A stretch of 6,038 nt of DNA from NCBI GenBank assembly GCA_003222065.1, contig QHUV01000432.1, positions 1-6,038 of the forward strand. Reading direction: 5' to 3'. A program made the translations under genes and the position numbers. A model generated the notes under the pieces. It was given only the letters and a program-made list of their open reading frames with translations, had not been told where the DNA came from and made no database searches. The stretch comes from Gemmatimonadota bacterium (GTDB taxonomy: Bacteria; Gemmatimonadota; Gemmatimonadetes; Gemmatimonadales; Gemmatimonadaceae). Position 1 is the stretch's first letter. Each line of letters starts with the position of its first letter. Below are positions 1 to 6,037 of the stretch, one piece after another.

Positions 1-2
1 GC

Positions 3-245
3 TTGTCATCCGGAGCAACAAGGATCTGCCTTTTCGGCTGCTGGAATGGGCCGCTCTGAATGTCAACGGCGGACGCAGATTTCACAGATTCCGCAGATGA
101 ACGCAGAAACTGTAAGGAACGGAACGCTCTTTTTTCGAAGCAACTGTTGAGCGCTCTTTCATCTGCGTTCAATCTGCGACATCTGCGTGCATCTGCGTTC
201 GCCGTCGAATCAGAAGCAGATCCCTCGCTCCGTTCGCGATGACAA
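3..245. repeat. Nested intergenic inverted repeat (two repeat types)
   Basis: This non-coding stretch is almost entirely palindromic. The outer arms are 3-29 and 216-245. Both begin (the right arm read as reverse complement) with TTGTCATC and end with GGATCTGC, and both contain CGGAGC in between; the right arm is 3 nt longer. Inside them is a second stem, 64-108 against 161-207. Its left arm carries four units of the form CGCAGAT (74-80, 83-89 variant, 92-98, 102-108 variant), and its right arm carries four ATCTGCG units (161-167, 172-178, 181-187, 191-197) at 9-11 nt spacing. The distal ends 64-80 and 191-207 match at 15 of 17 positions. The loop (109-160) holds a further imperfect stem, 122-129 with 149-156, and a T6 run at 130-135. 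The right outer arm ends one base before the stop codon of the lipid kinase, so the element may also act as a 3' processing or termination structure for that gene. I infer a REP- or MITE-like intergenic repeat. No transposase is present. Confidence 0.85.
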
Positions 246-246
246 C

Positions 247-1188
247 TCACACGATAATCCGTAGAGCGCCCGGCAGAACTCGCACCGTGAAGCGGTGCCC
301 TTCGGCGAGCAGCTCCCCATCGGCCACGAAGGCGTCTGGCCGTCCAGTCTCGATCGTCGCCTCGGTGGCGCGGACAGAAACAAGCACGCCTTCCGGAATC
401 GGCGCACCGGCGCTCAAGCGCGCGAAGTTGAGCATTAACGAATGTCTTGGTCTGGACGGCACGAGGCAGATCTCGAGCACGCCGTCGGCCGGATTCGCGT
501 CGACCGGCAGCACGAGTCCGCCGCCTAACGTGCGATGATTGGTGACGAACGCTGCTGAGGCAGCGGTCTCCATGCGTCGACACTCCCCAGTCTCCGGATC
601 GCGATACGCGACGCCTACCATGTCGTCGAGCCGCCAACGGCTGAGCAGCGCCGCCGTCGCCGAGAATCGATAGACCTGACCGCCGAGCAGGTCGGCGAGC
701 CGCCGCGCGGAGGGTGACCGCTGCTTGAAGCGCGTGACGGCGAGCGCCGCGCGCGACACGAGCGCCAGTCCGCCGACGCCGCAGAACACGCGGCCGCCAA
801 TCTCGACGAGATCGATCGAACGAGCCTCGCTCTCCACGATCCGCCGTGCCGCGGCCGGAATTGATCCCGGCAGACCGTACTCTCGCGCCAGGTCGTTCGC
901 GCTGCCAAGGGGCAATACGCCGAGCGCGGTATGCGTGCCGGCCAACCCCTGCGCCACCGCGTTGACCGTTCCGTCGCCGCCGGCGGCAACGACGACCACG
1001 TAGCCTCCGGCGCTCGCCTCGCAAGCGAGACGCGTCGTATCGGCGGCATCGCGAGGCTCGACGAGCTCCGAAGCATAACGACGCGCCAACTCCGCTATGA
1101 CCGGCTCGCGCCACGCCCGCGCGCCGGCGAGACGCGCGCGGGGATTGATGAGGATCAGCGCACGATCGCGCCGGTCGGTAGCCGCCAT
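247..1188 (-). CDS. Diacylglycerol kinase family lipid kinase (YegS/BmrU-like)
   Basis: This 313-residue protein has the length and motif order of bacterial lipid kinases of the DgkB/YegS/BmrU family, which transfer the gamma-phosphate of ATP to a lipid hydroxyl at the cytoplasmic face of the membrane. The N-terminal strand ALILINPRA (residues 10-18) is the usual opening. The nucleotide-binding signature GGDGTVN is at 70-76, and PLGSANDLAR at 93-102 is the second conserved loop (the family form is PLGTxNDxAR). The C-terminal lobe has TNHRTLGGG (216-224), P228 and DG 235-236. The D290-G291-E292 motif corresponds to the catalytic DGE of the family, and the chain ends in the typical PGALRIIV. 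There is no signal peptide or membrane segment. The ATG at 1188 places the first conserved strand correctly; the ribosome-binding site is weak (AGG about 10 nt upstream). The gene stands alone, with a terminator-like hairpin upstream and a large inverted repeat directly after its stop. The substrate (diacylglycerol, undecaprenol, phosphatidylglycerol or a sphingoid base) cannot be read from sequence. The kinase fold is certain, the exact reaction is not. Confidence 0.95.
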   Translation of the reverse strand: MAATDRRDRALILINPRARLAGARAWREPVIAELARRYASELVEPRDAADTTRLACEASAGGYVVVVAAGGDGTVNAVAQGLAGTHTALGVLPLGSANDLAREYGLPGSIPAAARRIVESEARSIDLVEIGGRVFCGVGGLALVSRAALAVTRFKQRSPSARRLADLLGGQVYRFSATAALLSRWRLDDMVGVAYRDPETGECRRMETAASAAFVTNHRTLGGGLVLPVDANPADGVLEICLVPSRPRHSLMLNFARLSAGAPIPEGVLVSVRATEATIETGRPDAFVADGELLAEGHRFTVRVLPGALRIIV

Positions 1189-1235
1189 GGCGCCACCAAC
1201 CTATCGGGCGAGCGCTCTCGGTCCTAGATCCAAAA

Positions 1236-1247
1236 TCTATTGATAGA
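1236..1247. other. Short AT-rich palindrome upstream of the lipid kinase
   Basis: TCTAT-TG-ATAGA is a perfect 5-bp inverted repeat with a 2-nt spacer, inside an AT-rich tract (about 1231-1251) that stands out from the GC-rich surroundings. It lies about 50-60 bp upstream of the lipid kinase start and directly beyond the hairpin at 1254-1294 in the minus-strand direction. It could be part of the kinase promoter region, or simply the U-rich tail of the hairpin. I see no convincing -35/-10 pair. Confidence 0.3.
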
Positions 1248-1253
1248 AAATGT

Positions 1254-1294
1254 GAAGCCCCGCAGTACCGGCACGCCGATAACTGCGGGGCTTC
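1254..1294 (-). terminator. Terminator-like hairpin upstream of the lipid kinase
   Basis: A perfect 13-bp stem (GAAGCCCCGCAGT at 1254-1266 with ACTGCGGGGCTTC at 1282-1294) closes a 15-nt loop. Read on the minus strand, the stem is followed by ACATTTTCTATC, a modest U-rich tail; on the plus strand the tail is TCTCGC. It therefore fits best as an intrinsic terminator for minus-strand transcripts that enter the lipid kinase gene from the 1295-1674 gap. It is the second such hairpin after the SusCD operon. It would either back up the first one or terminate a separate small transcript. Confidence 0.6.
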
Positions 1295-1563
1295 TCTCGC
1301 TGGCGGGATTCGATCGTTCGATTCGACGCCACGGCGTACGTGGCCTGATCGACTTCCCTTACCCTTGTCGTACGGTCCCGACTCAGGTGCCCTTGTACGG
1401 AGAGCGAATCAGTTGTGTCCAGCGACCTCACAACTATCTCGGCCAGTGCCGAATTACCGCCGAGCTGTCCTCGGATGGCGTCCCACCGAAGACCGTCACG
1501 TCCGAGTATTGACCGATCTCCCGAACGCGTCGCCAATGTGTGAGCACTTCACGACTGCGTCAA
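1295..1563. other. Intergenic stretch with no recognisable gene
   Basis: I recognise no protein or classical RNA gene here. Open frames on both strands (a minus-strand one from a TTG at 1536, a plus-strand one from 1240) have low-complexity Arg/Ser-rich translations without family motifs. The stretch does contain local structure. GCCACG/CGTGGC (1328-1344) has a 5-nt loop, AGTTGTG/CACAACT (1411-1435) has an 11-nt loop, and TCGGC/GCCGA (1439-1452) has a 4-nt loop. There is a near-direct repeat CCCTTGT(CG)TACGG at 1362-1375 and 1390-1400, and a small TTCGAT repetition at 1309-1325. Because a terminator-like hairpin lies at its minus-strand 3' end, a small minus-strand RNA is possible. Equally, it may be decayed coding sequence. 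Confidence 0.5.
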
Positions 1564-1580
1564 TCGGGAACGTTTCCCGA
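1564..1580. promoter_or_regulatory. 17-bp operator-like palindrome
   Basis: TCGGGAA-CGT-TTCCCGA is a perfect 7-bp inverted repeat around a 3-nt centre. Its size and AACGTT core resemble binding sites of dimeric repressors such as the LacI family, but no regulator gene is present in the window. It lies about 95 bp beyond the SusD-like stop codon and about 375 bp before the lipid kinase start. A role in controlling either gene is uncertain, and it could equally be a small RNA hairpin. Confidence 0.35.
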
Positions 1581-1590
1581 AAGTAGCGAA

Positions 1591-1671
1591 CTGGTGATTG
1601 ATGGTCGGAGGTTCGGAAAGGAAATGCCGGCGAGCAAAGCTCGCCGGCATTTCCGAACGACCAGTCACCAG
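1591..1671. repeat. Interrupted palindromic intergenic repeat after the SusD-like gene
   Basis: Four nested complementary segments span 81 bp: CTGGTGA (1591-1597) with TCACCAG (1665-1671), TGGTCG (1602-1607) with CGACCA (1658-1663), TTCGG (1612-1616) with CCGAA (1653-1657), and the 16-bp core 1620-1635 with 1639-1654. The left arm is longer than the right through small insertions (TTGA, GAGG, AAA). The element starts 3 nt beyond the TAG of the SusD-like gene in the direction of transcription. The partial decay of one arm, with intact matching segments, suggests a dispersed palindromic repeat around the terminator rather than a plain terminator. This is inference, since only one copy is in the window. 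Confidence 0.75.
1620..1654 (-). terminator. Hairpin terminator of the SusCD-like operon
   Basis: A perfect 16-bp stem (1620-1635 with 1639-1654, centred on GCCGGCGAGC/GCTCGCCGGC) has a 3-nt loop. On the minus strand it begins 20 nt after the TAG of the SusD-like gene and is followed by TTTCC, a poor U-tract. The GC-rich core with T-rich edges (CATTTCCTTTCC) is compatible with intrinsic termination in a GC-rich genome. The position right after the last gene of the operon supports this role. It could also protect the 3' end of the mRNA. Confidence 0.7.
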
Positions 1672-1674
1672 CAA

Positions 1675-2850
1675 CTAGCCGCCAATCACGCGTTCCTGTC
1701 CGTGCACGCCGCGGAAGAGCATGTCTTGCTGTGCAGACGGAGTTACTGGATCCACGAGCGGCGTCATCACCGGCGTGGTTACCGCGCCATACTTTTGCGA
1801 CCCCGCGCGAAGGTTATTGAGTGTCGTGATCCACGTTGCGCTTCCGGCCTTGAGCTGCGCCTCGGCCTCGATGAGCCGCGCCTCAATGCCCGTTGCGACC
1901 GGCACGATTGCATCGGTGGTCGGATACTGATTGATGAGCGGCGTCAGCGTCCCGTCCTGGCCGCGTCCGAGCTTCGTGCCATCCACGAGTACGCGCGGAT
2001 CCTTCGACGAAACAAAGTCGAGGCCGTTCGTGCCTTCCTTATCCGAGGCGCCGAAGTTTTTCGTGGCATTCATCCAATCGTAGATCGCGTTCACGAGGCC
2101 GGTCGTGAGCTTCGAGAACTGTGCGTTGTACACGAAGCTCGTCGGCACGGTGCCCGTAATCGCGGCGGCGCCGGCGTAGTCGCCGACGTCAACGAGCGTG
2201 CGCGCCTTGCCGACCATCGCCAAGTATGCCGTGCTCGAGCCCGCCGCGGCAAGCGAGAGAGCGCTGTCAAATTGCGCCTTCGCCCGGTTGTACATGTCGA
2301 CGGTCGAAAGCGTGACTGTATGGATGTTCGACTGCTCGACGCCATCCCAGAACGGCACGCCGCTGCAGTAGTCCTCGGCCACGATCGTGAAGACGAGCCC
2401 CTCCTGCGCGTGCAGCTCCGCGAGTTGATCGTTGAGACCCGACGCCGGCGGGAACTTGGTCAGGAGATTGATCGCGCGGACAAGTCGCGTGTACGTGTTC
2501 CCGACCTGCGTCCACGTATCGATCGGGAAGGTGTTCGGGTTGATGTTGCGGTTGTCCATGTGCTCGGTGCCAGCGCGAGCGGAGAAGATCTCGTCGCCGA
2601 GCATACCGCCGCTGAGGTTAAGGCCGAGCGGGGAACTGCCGCCGAGGTCACCGCCGATGAAGCGCGCGAAGTTACCGATCGCGCTGACCCGAAAAGTCTG
2701 CGCGCCGGCGACGCTTTGCGCTTTGTCCGGCGTGATGATGTCGGGCGTGTTCACGCCAAGTAGCTCATCGTGCGTGCAAGCGCCGACGACGACGGTGCAG
2801 GCGAGCGTCGCCGCGCCCGCCGCACACATCAGAGTTGAGCGAATGTTCAT
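1675..2850 (-). CDS. SusD/RagB-like outer-membrane lipoprotein, C-terminus probably truncated
   Basis: This 391-residue lipoprotein is the surface-exposed substrate-binding partner of the SusC-like receptor encoded just upstream. Residues 1-24 form a lipoprotein signal peptide with lipobox V22-G-A-C25, so Cys25 should be acylated. The N-terminal NTPDIITPDKAQSVAGA (34-50) and the helical TPR-type segments match SusD/RagB proteins: YTRLVRAINLL (120-130), KARTLVDVGDYAGAAAI (215-231) and GIEARLIEAEAQLKAG (321-336). The open frame extends upstream to 3684, but that part is antisense to the receptor gene. The ATG at 2850, with a weak GGACGAGAG 5 nt upstream, gives the signal peptide. In relatives I know, the segment after 'LLFR' continues as a RERAFW-like motif and then tens of residues rich in conserved Gly, Arg and Tyr. 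Here, after MLFR (377-380), only 11 unrelated residues follow to the TAG, which sits 3 nt from a palindromic repeat. The ligand is unknown. Function may be lost or altered; the family call is firm. Confidence 0.93.
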   Translation of the reverse strand: MNIRSTLMCAAGAATLACTVVVGACTHDELLGVNTPDIITPDKAQSVAGAQTFRVSAIGNFARFIGGDLGGSSPLGLNLSGGMLGDEIFSARAGTEHMDNRNINPNTFPIDTWTQVGNTYTRLVRAINLLTKFPPASGLNDQLAELHAQEGLVFTIVAEDYCSGVPFWDGVEQSNIHTVTLSTVDMYNRAKAQFDSALSLAAAGSSTAYLAMVGKARTLVDVGDYAGAAAITGTVPTSFVYNAQFSKLTTGLVNAIYDWMNATKNFGASDKEGTNGLDFVSSKDPRVLVDGTKLGRGQDGTLTPLINQYPTTDAIVPVATGIEARLIEAEAQLKAGSATWITTLNNLRAGSQKYGAVTTPVMTPLVDPVTPSAQQDMLFRGVHGQERVIGG

Positions 2851-2888
2851 AGATGCTCTCGTCCAGAGTGAGATGAAGGTGGGCGAGC

Positions 2889-5800
2889 TCAGAAGTTCAG
2901 GTTGACGCGGGTGATCCAGTAGCGGATAACCGGCGGAGTACCGAGGTCGTCGTTGCCGCCGCCCGTATTGTTGACGGAGCGGTTGGCCTCGGGGTCGATC
3001 CCCGGATACTTCGTCCAGAGCACGCCCAGGTTGCGGCCGCTGAAGACGAGTTGAGCGCCCTTCGCGCGAGCATACCGCTGCACGAAACGCTCGGGAATGC
3101 GATAGGACAGCGACAGCTCGCGGAGGCGAATGAAATCGTTGGGCTTGAAGATCCCCCAGCGCGTGTTGCCTAACGCTGCGGTCCCGGCCGCAACAGCCGC
3201 AGCCTGATCGCCAAGGCCCCAGTACGGCACGTTCACTTCGGGCGCGTTCCCGGCGGACACAGCGCGGTTCGAGCCGATGGTGTACGAGTTCCAGAACTTG
3301 CCGCGATAGTCGAAGAGCGTGTTGAAGCTCAACGCGCCGTTGAACAGGCCGAAAGTGTTCGATAGGCCTGCTTCGTACTCCGGCAGTGTCGAGCCTCGGT
3401 AGGCGTCTGCCGACGCGAGCGTAATCTCCGAGGGAACGATGATGCCATCGTTGTTCGCGTCGTTGTAGGTGTACGGCCGGTCCCACAGCCCGTTCAAGGG
3501 ATAACCGACTACCTGCCGCAAGCCCTGCGGTTTGGCAAGCTGCACGGTGCCGATGTCGACGAGCTTGTTCTTGATGTGCGAGCCGTTGGCATGGAGGTTC
3601 CACGTCAGCGCCCGCATGTTGAGAAGTTGCGCATCGAGCGCCAGCTCCACACCGCGGTTCATCACTTTGGCGATGTTCACCCACTGATTGCCGCCGACTC
3701 CGAACGACGGCGGCAACGGCTGGTTGAAGAGTTGACCGCGGCTGATCTTGTTGAAGAGCGTGAACTCGAGGTTGATTCGATCGTCAAGCAGACCCGCGTC
3801 GAATCCGCCTTCGTACTCGGTGGTGATCTCCGGCTTGAGGTTTGGGTTGCCGATCGCACTGATCAGGAGCCCGGGAATTTCCTGCGCCCCGATGGGGTAA
3901 GTCTGCGCGACAAGGAACTGCAGCGCCGCCGTGGAGCTCGGCTGCAAACCAGCCTGTCCGACGGAAGTGCGGAGGCGCAGCTTATCGAGCACCATCAGCT
4001 TCGGGAACCACGACTCCTCGGAGATGACGTAGGACGCGTTAGCGCTCGGGTAAACCGTCGTGCCAACCTGGCGGCCGAACGCCGAGTTCTGATCGGTACG
4101 GGCGCTGAGCGTGAGGTAAAGCCGATCGAGATAGCTAAGCTGCTCGGAGAGAAAAGCACCGTAGGTCTTGTTCTCATCCGTGAATTCGGACGCCAGCCGC
4201 TGCTGCGCAGCGTTAGGCGTTGAGGCGCCGAGCGCCAGACCGTACCCCTCGCCGAAGAGACGATAGGTTCCCGTCTTGAACCACTGCAAGCCGACCGTCG
4301 ACTGCGAGTTGAAGTCCGTGAAGAGCCGCCGCGTCACCGCGCCACGGAAGGTCGCTGTGTACTGCAGCGTGTTGGTGCGGTTGATGTCCTTGCCCGAGAA
4401 TCCCTGCGATGCCGTCGGACCCCACGCCGCGCCGTTCACCGTGCCTTCACCGGGCAGCTGGATCTGGTAGTTGTTCGCGTTGCCGTTGTCGATTCCACCC
4501 TCGGCGGTGAGTTGCAGCCAGGTGATCGGCGACCAGTTGAACGAGCCGCTCCCGGTGAAGCGCTCCAGCGTCAGGCGCTGGTTCACCGAGTAGATGTCGC
4601 CCACGAACTCACGCGCCGTGCCGTTCGTCACCGTTTTGTAGCCGGGCGCCGAGAACAGTTGATTGGAGAGACCGGCGAAGAAGGTGCCGTCGAACGGCGT
4701 TGTCAGGTCGCGGTCGGCGTAGCTCGTCGAGATGTCGAGGTTCGCGTTCCGACCGATCGGGAAGTTGAACGAGCCGCGGAGCGAGGTGTTCTTGAGGCGG
4801 TTCGGCCGGATCTGATCCTGACGCGGCGCCAAACCGCGGGCGGTCGTGATGCGATCGACCTCGGGCCCCGGCATCTTGTACGGGCCCGTCTCATCCTCGC
4901 GGTCGATGCTCATGAAGTACTTGACGATGTCGTTCCCGCCGGAGACCTGAAGGCCGCCCTCGCCGCGTGGGCCGTTCGCATACGGATCCGACATCGCGGC
5001 CGTCCAGGGATTGTAGCTCGTTAGGCTGTCGATCTTGCACTGGCTGAGCGCACTCGCCGCGACCGTGCAGTGAATCGCCGTCGTGCCCAGCACACCGCCG
5101 GCGCCGATGTTCCGGCCCCAGCTCCAGTAGTTCGCCGGGTACTTGCCGCTCGGCATCGACGTGATCCCGCCTTCGCCGAAGCCTGACCAGCGTGGCGCGC
5201 TCGCCGCGCCTCGCTTTGTCTTGATCACGATGACCCCGTTCGCCGCCGCCGTGCCGTACAATGCTGCCGCCGAGGGACCCTTGATGATGTCGACGGACTC
5301 GATGTCGTCCGGGTTGACCTGGAAGCGATTGATGCGAACGCCGGCGCTGGTATTACCGGGCTCGTTACCGTTGTCGTAGCGAATGCCGTCGACGACGATC
5401 AATGGCTCGTTCGACAGTGAGAGCGAGCTCGTGCCACGGATGCGGATCGACGAGGACGAGCCGACCACGCCCTGCCCCTGAATGACCTGTACGCCGGCGG
5501 TGCGCGCCTGCAGCAGCTCGTTCACGCTCGTCACCGGCGCGGTCTGCACGACCGAGTCCGCCTTCACGGTGGCGACGACGTTGCCCATCTCGCGGCGCGA
5601 CTGCTCGCCGGTGGCTGTCGTCACGACTTCCTCGAGTCGAGCGACGGCGCGGTCGAGACTGAAGTTCACCGCCGACTGACTGTTGTCGGTCACGACCGCG
5701 ACTTGGTTCCGCGGCTGGTAGCCAATGCGTGCGGCGCGCACGGTGACCTGCCCGGCGGCTACACCCGTAATGGTGAACACACCGTCGTTATTGGTCAAAG

Positions 5801-6026
5801 CGCCAAGCGATGTGCCAACGACGGTGACCTGCGCGGCGACAATGGGTTGACCGCTCTCCTTGTCTACGACGCGGCCACGGAGGCTCCCAACGGGAACAGG
5901 AGCCATACGAGTCGGCGTCGACACGAAGCGGATCGCGGTTGGGGTGCGTGCGGCGTAGAGCGACGCCGGCACGAGCTGAAGGGCGAACAGCGCCAGTGCG
6001 ACTGTTCGCCGGGGGACCTGAAACAT
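2889..6026 (-). CDS. SusC/RagA-family TonB-dependent outer-membrane receptor
   Basis: This 1045-residue protein is a complete SusC-like receptor, of normal family length, that imports a ligand across the outer membrane using TonB energy. Residues 1-25 are a Sec signal peptide (PRR, then a hydrophobic core, with cleavage after LYA). A carboxypeptidase-D regulatory-like beta-sandwich spans about 49-124 (GRVVDKESGQPIVAAQVTV to the FSLD end). LEEVVTTATGEQ (131-142) is in the TonB-box position. The plug domain (about 146-275) carries the SusC signature elements RIRGTSSLSLSNEPLIVVDG (195-214) and NPDDIESVDIIKGPSAAALY (238-257). The rest is the 22-strand beta-barrel, ending in ITRVNLNF with the usual C-terminal Phe. 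Cys320 and Cys330 may form a disulfide in an extracellular loop. DANNDGIIVPSE (856-867) has the spacing of a Ca-binding EF-hand-like loop, which is common in this family. The start at 6026 is supported by a strong Shine-Dalgarno. The gene is followed after 38 bp by its SusD-like partner. The substrate cannot be inferred: no glycosidase, peptidase or sigma/anti-sigma pair is in the window. Confidence 0.97.
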   Translation of the reverse strand: MFQVPRRTVALALFALQLVPASLYAARTPTAIRFVSTPTRMAPVPVGSLRGRVVDKESGQPIVAAQVTVVGTSLGALTNNDGVFTITGVAAGQVTVRAARIGYQPRNQVAVVTDNSQSAVNFSLDRAVARLEEVVTTATGEQSRREMGNVVATVKADSVVQTAPVTSVNELLQARTAGVQVIQGQGVVGSSSSIRIRGTSSLSLSNEPLIVVDGIRYDNGNEPGNTSAGVRINRFQVNPDDIESVDIIKGPSAAALYGTAAANGVIVIKTKRGAASAPRWSGFGEGGITSMPSGKYPANYWSWGRNIGAGGVLGTTAIHCTVAASALSQCKIDSLTSYNPWTAAMSDPYANGPRGEGGLQVSGGNDIVKYFMSIDREDETGPYKMPGPEVDRITTARGLAPRQDQIRPNRLKNTSLRGSFNFPIGRNANLDISTSYADRDLTTPFDGTFFAGLSNQLFSAPGYKTVTNGTAREFVGDIYSVNQRLTLERFTGSGSFNWSPITWLQLTAEGGIDNGNANNYQIQLPGEGTVNGAAWGPTASQGFSGKDINRTNTLQYTATFRGAVTRRLFTDFNSQSTVGLQWFKTGTYRLFGEGYGLALGASTPNAAQQRLASEFTDENKTYGAFLSEQLSYLDRLYLTLSARTDQNSAFGRQVGTTVYPSANASYVISEESWFPKLMVLDKLRLRTSVGQAGLQPSSTAALQFLVAQTYPIGAQEIPGLLISAIGNPNLKPEITTEYEGGFDAGLLDDRINLEFTLFNKISRGQLFNQPLPPSFGVGGNQWVNIAKVMNRGVELALDAQLLNMRALTWNLHANGSHIKNKLVDIGTVQLAKPQGLRQVVGYPLNGLWDRPYTYNDANNDGIIVPSEITLASADAYRGSTLPEYEAGLSNTFGLFNGALSFNTLFDYRGKFWNSYTIGSNRAVSAGNAPEVNVPYWGLGDQAAAVAAGTAALGNTRWGIFKPNDFIRLRELSLSYRIPERFVQRYARAKGAQLVFSGRNLGVLWTKYPGIDPEANRSVNNTGGGNDDLGTPPVIRYWITRVNLNF

Positions 6027-6031
6027 CCGGT

Positions 6032-6037
6032 ACCTCC
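6032..6037 (-). promoter_or_regulatory. Shine-Dalgarno site of the SusC-like receptor
   Basis: On the minus strand GGAGGT lies 5 nt before the ATG at 6026, a near-ideal ribosome-binding site that fixes the receptor start. It is clearly stronger than those of the SusD-like and lipid kinase genes. The promoter of the operon lies outside the window. Confidence 0.9.

Noticed and set aside
74..197. CRISPR array
   Set aside because: The units are only 7 nt at 9-11 nt spacing and invert halfway; there are no spacers of 25-40 nt and no cas genes.
60..242. Plus-strand 60-codon open frame
   Set aside because: It consists of translated CGCAGAT/ATCTGCG repeat units of the nested palindrome; its composition is explained by the repeat.
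1301..1327. tRNA or tmRNA 3' end (minus strand reads TCGAATCCCGCC)
   Set aside because: The 3' half of a T-arm is suggestive, but there is no matching 5' T-stem (GGCGGG), acceptor stem or anticodon arm upstream.
1237..1536. Minus-strand 99-codon open frame from a TTG
   Set aside because: It has no ribosome-binding site, runs through the terminator-like hairpin 1254-1294, and has no recognisable domain.
1540..2763. Plus-strand 407-codon open frame
   Set aside because: It is antisense to the SusD-like gene. The translation is Arg/Glu-rich with no family motifs, as expected for GC-rich shadow frames.
2851..3684. Upstream extension of the SusD-like frame to a 669-residue protein
   Set aside because: The extra 278 residues overlap the SusC-like gene on the same strand in another frame and are Arg-rich out-of-frame translation. 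The lipoprotein signal peptide fixes the start at 2850.
3576..5024. Plus-strand open frames of 215 and 170 codons opposite the receptor gene
   Set aside because: Both lie fully within the well-supported SusC-like gene and have no recognisable motifs or ribosome-binding site.
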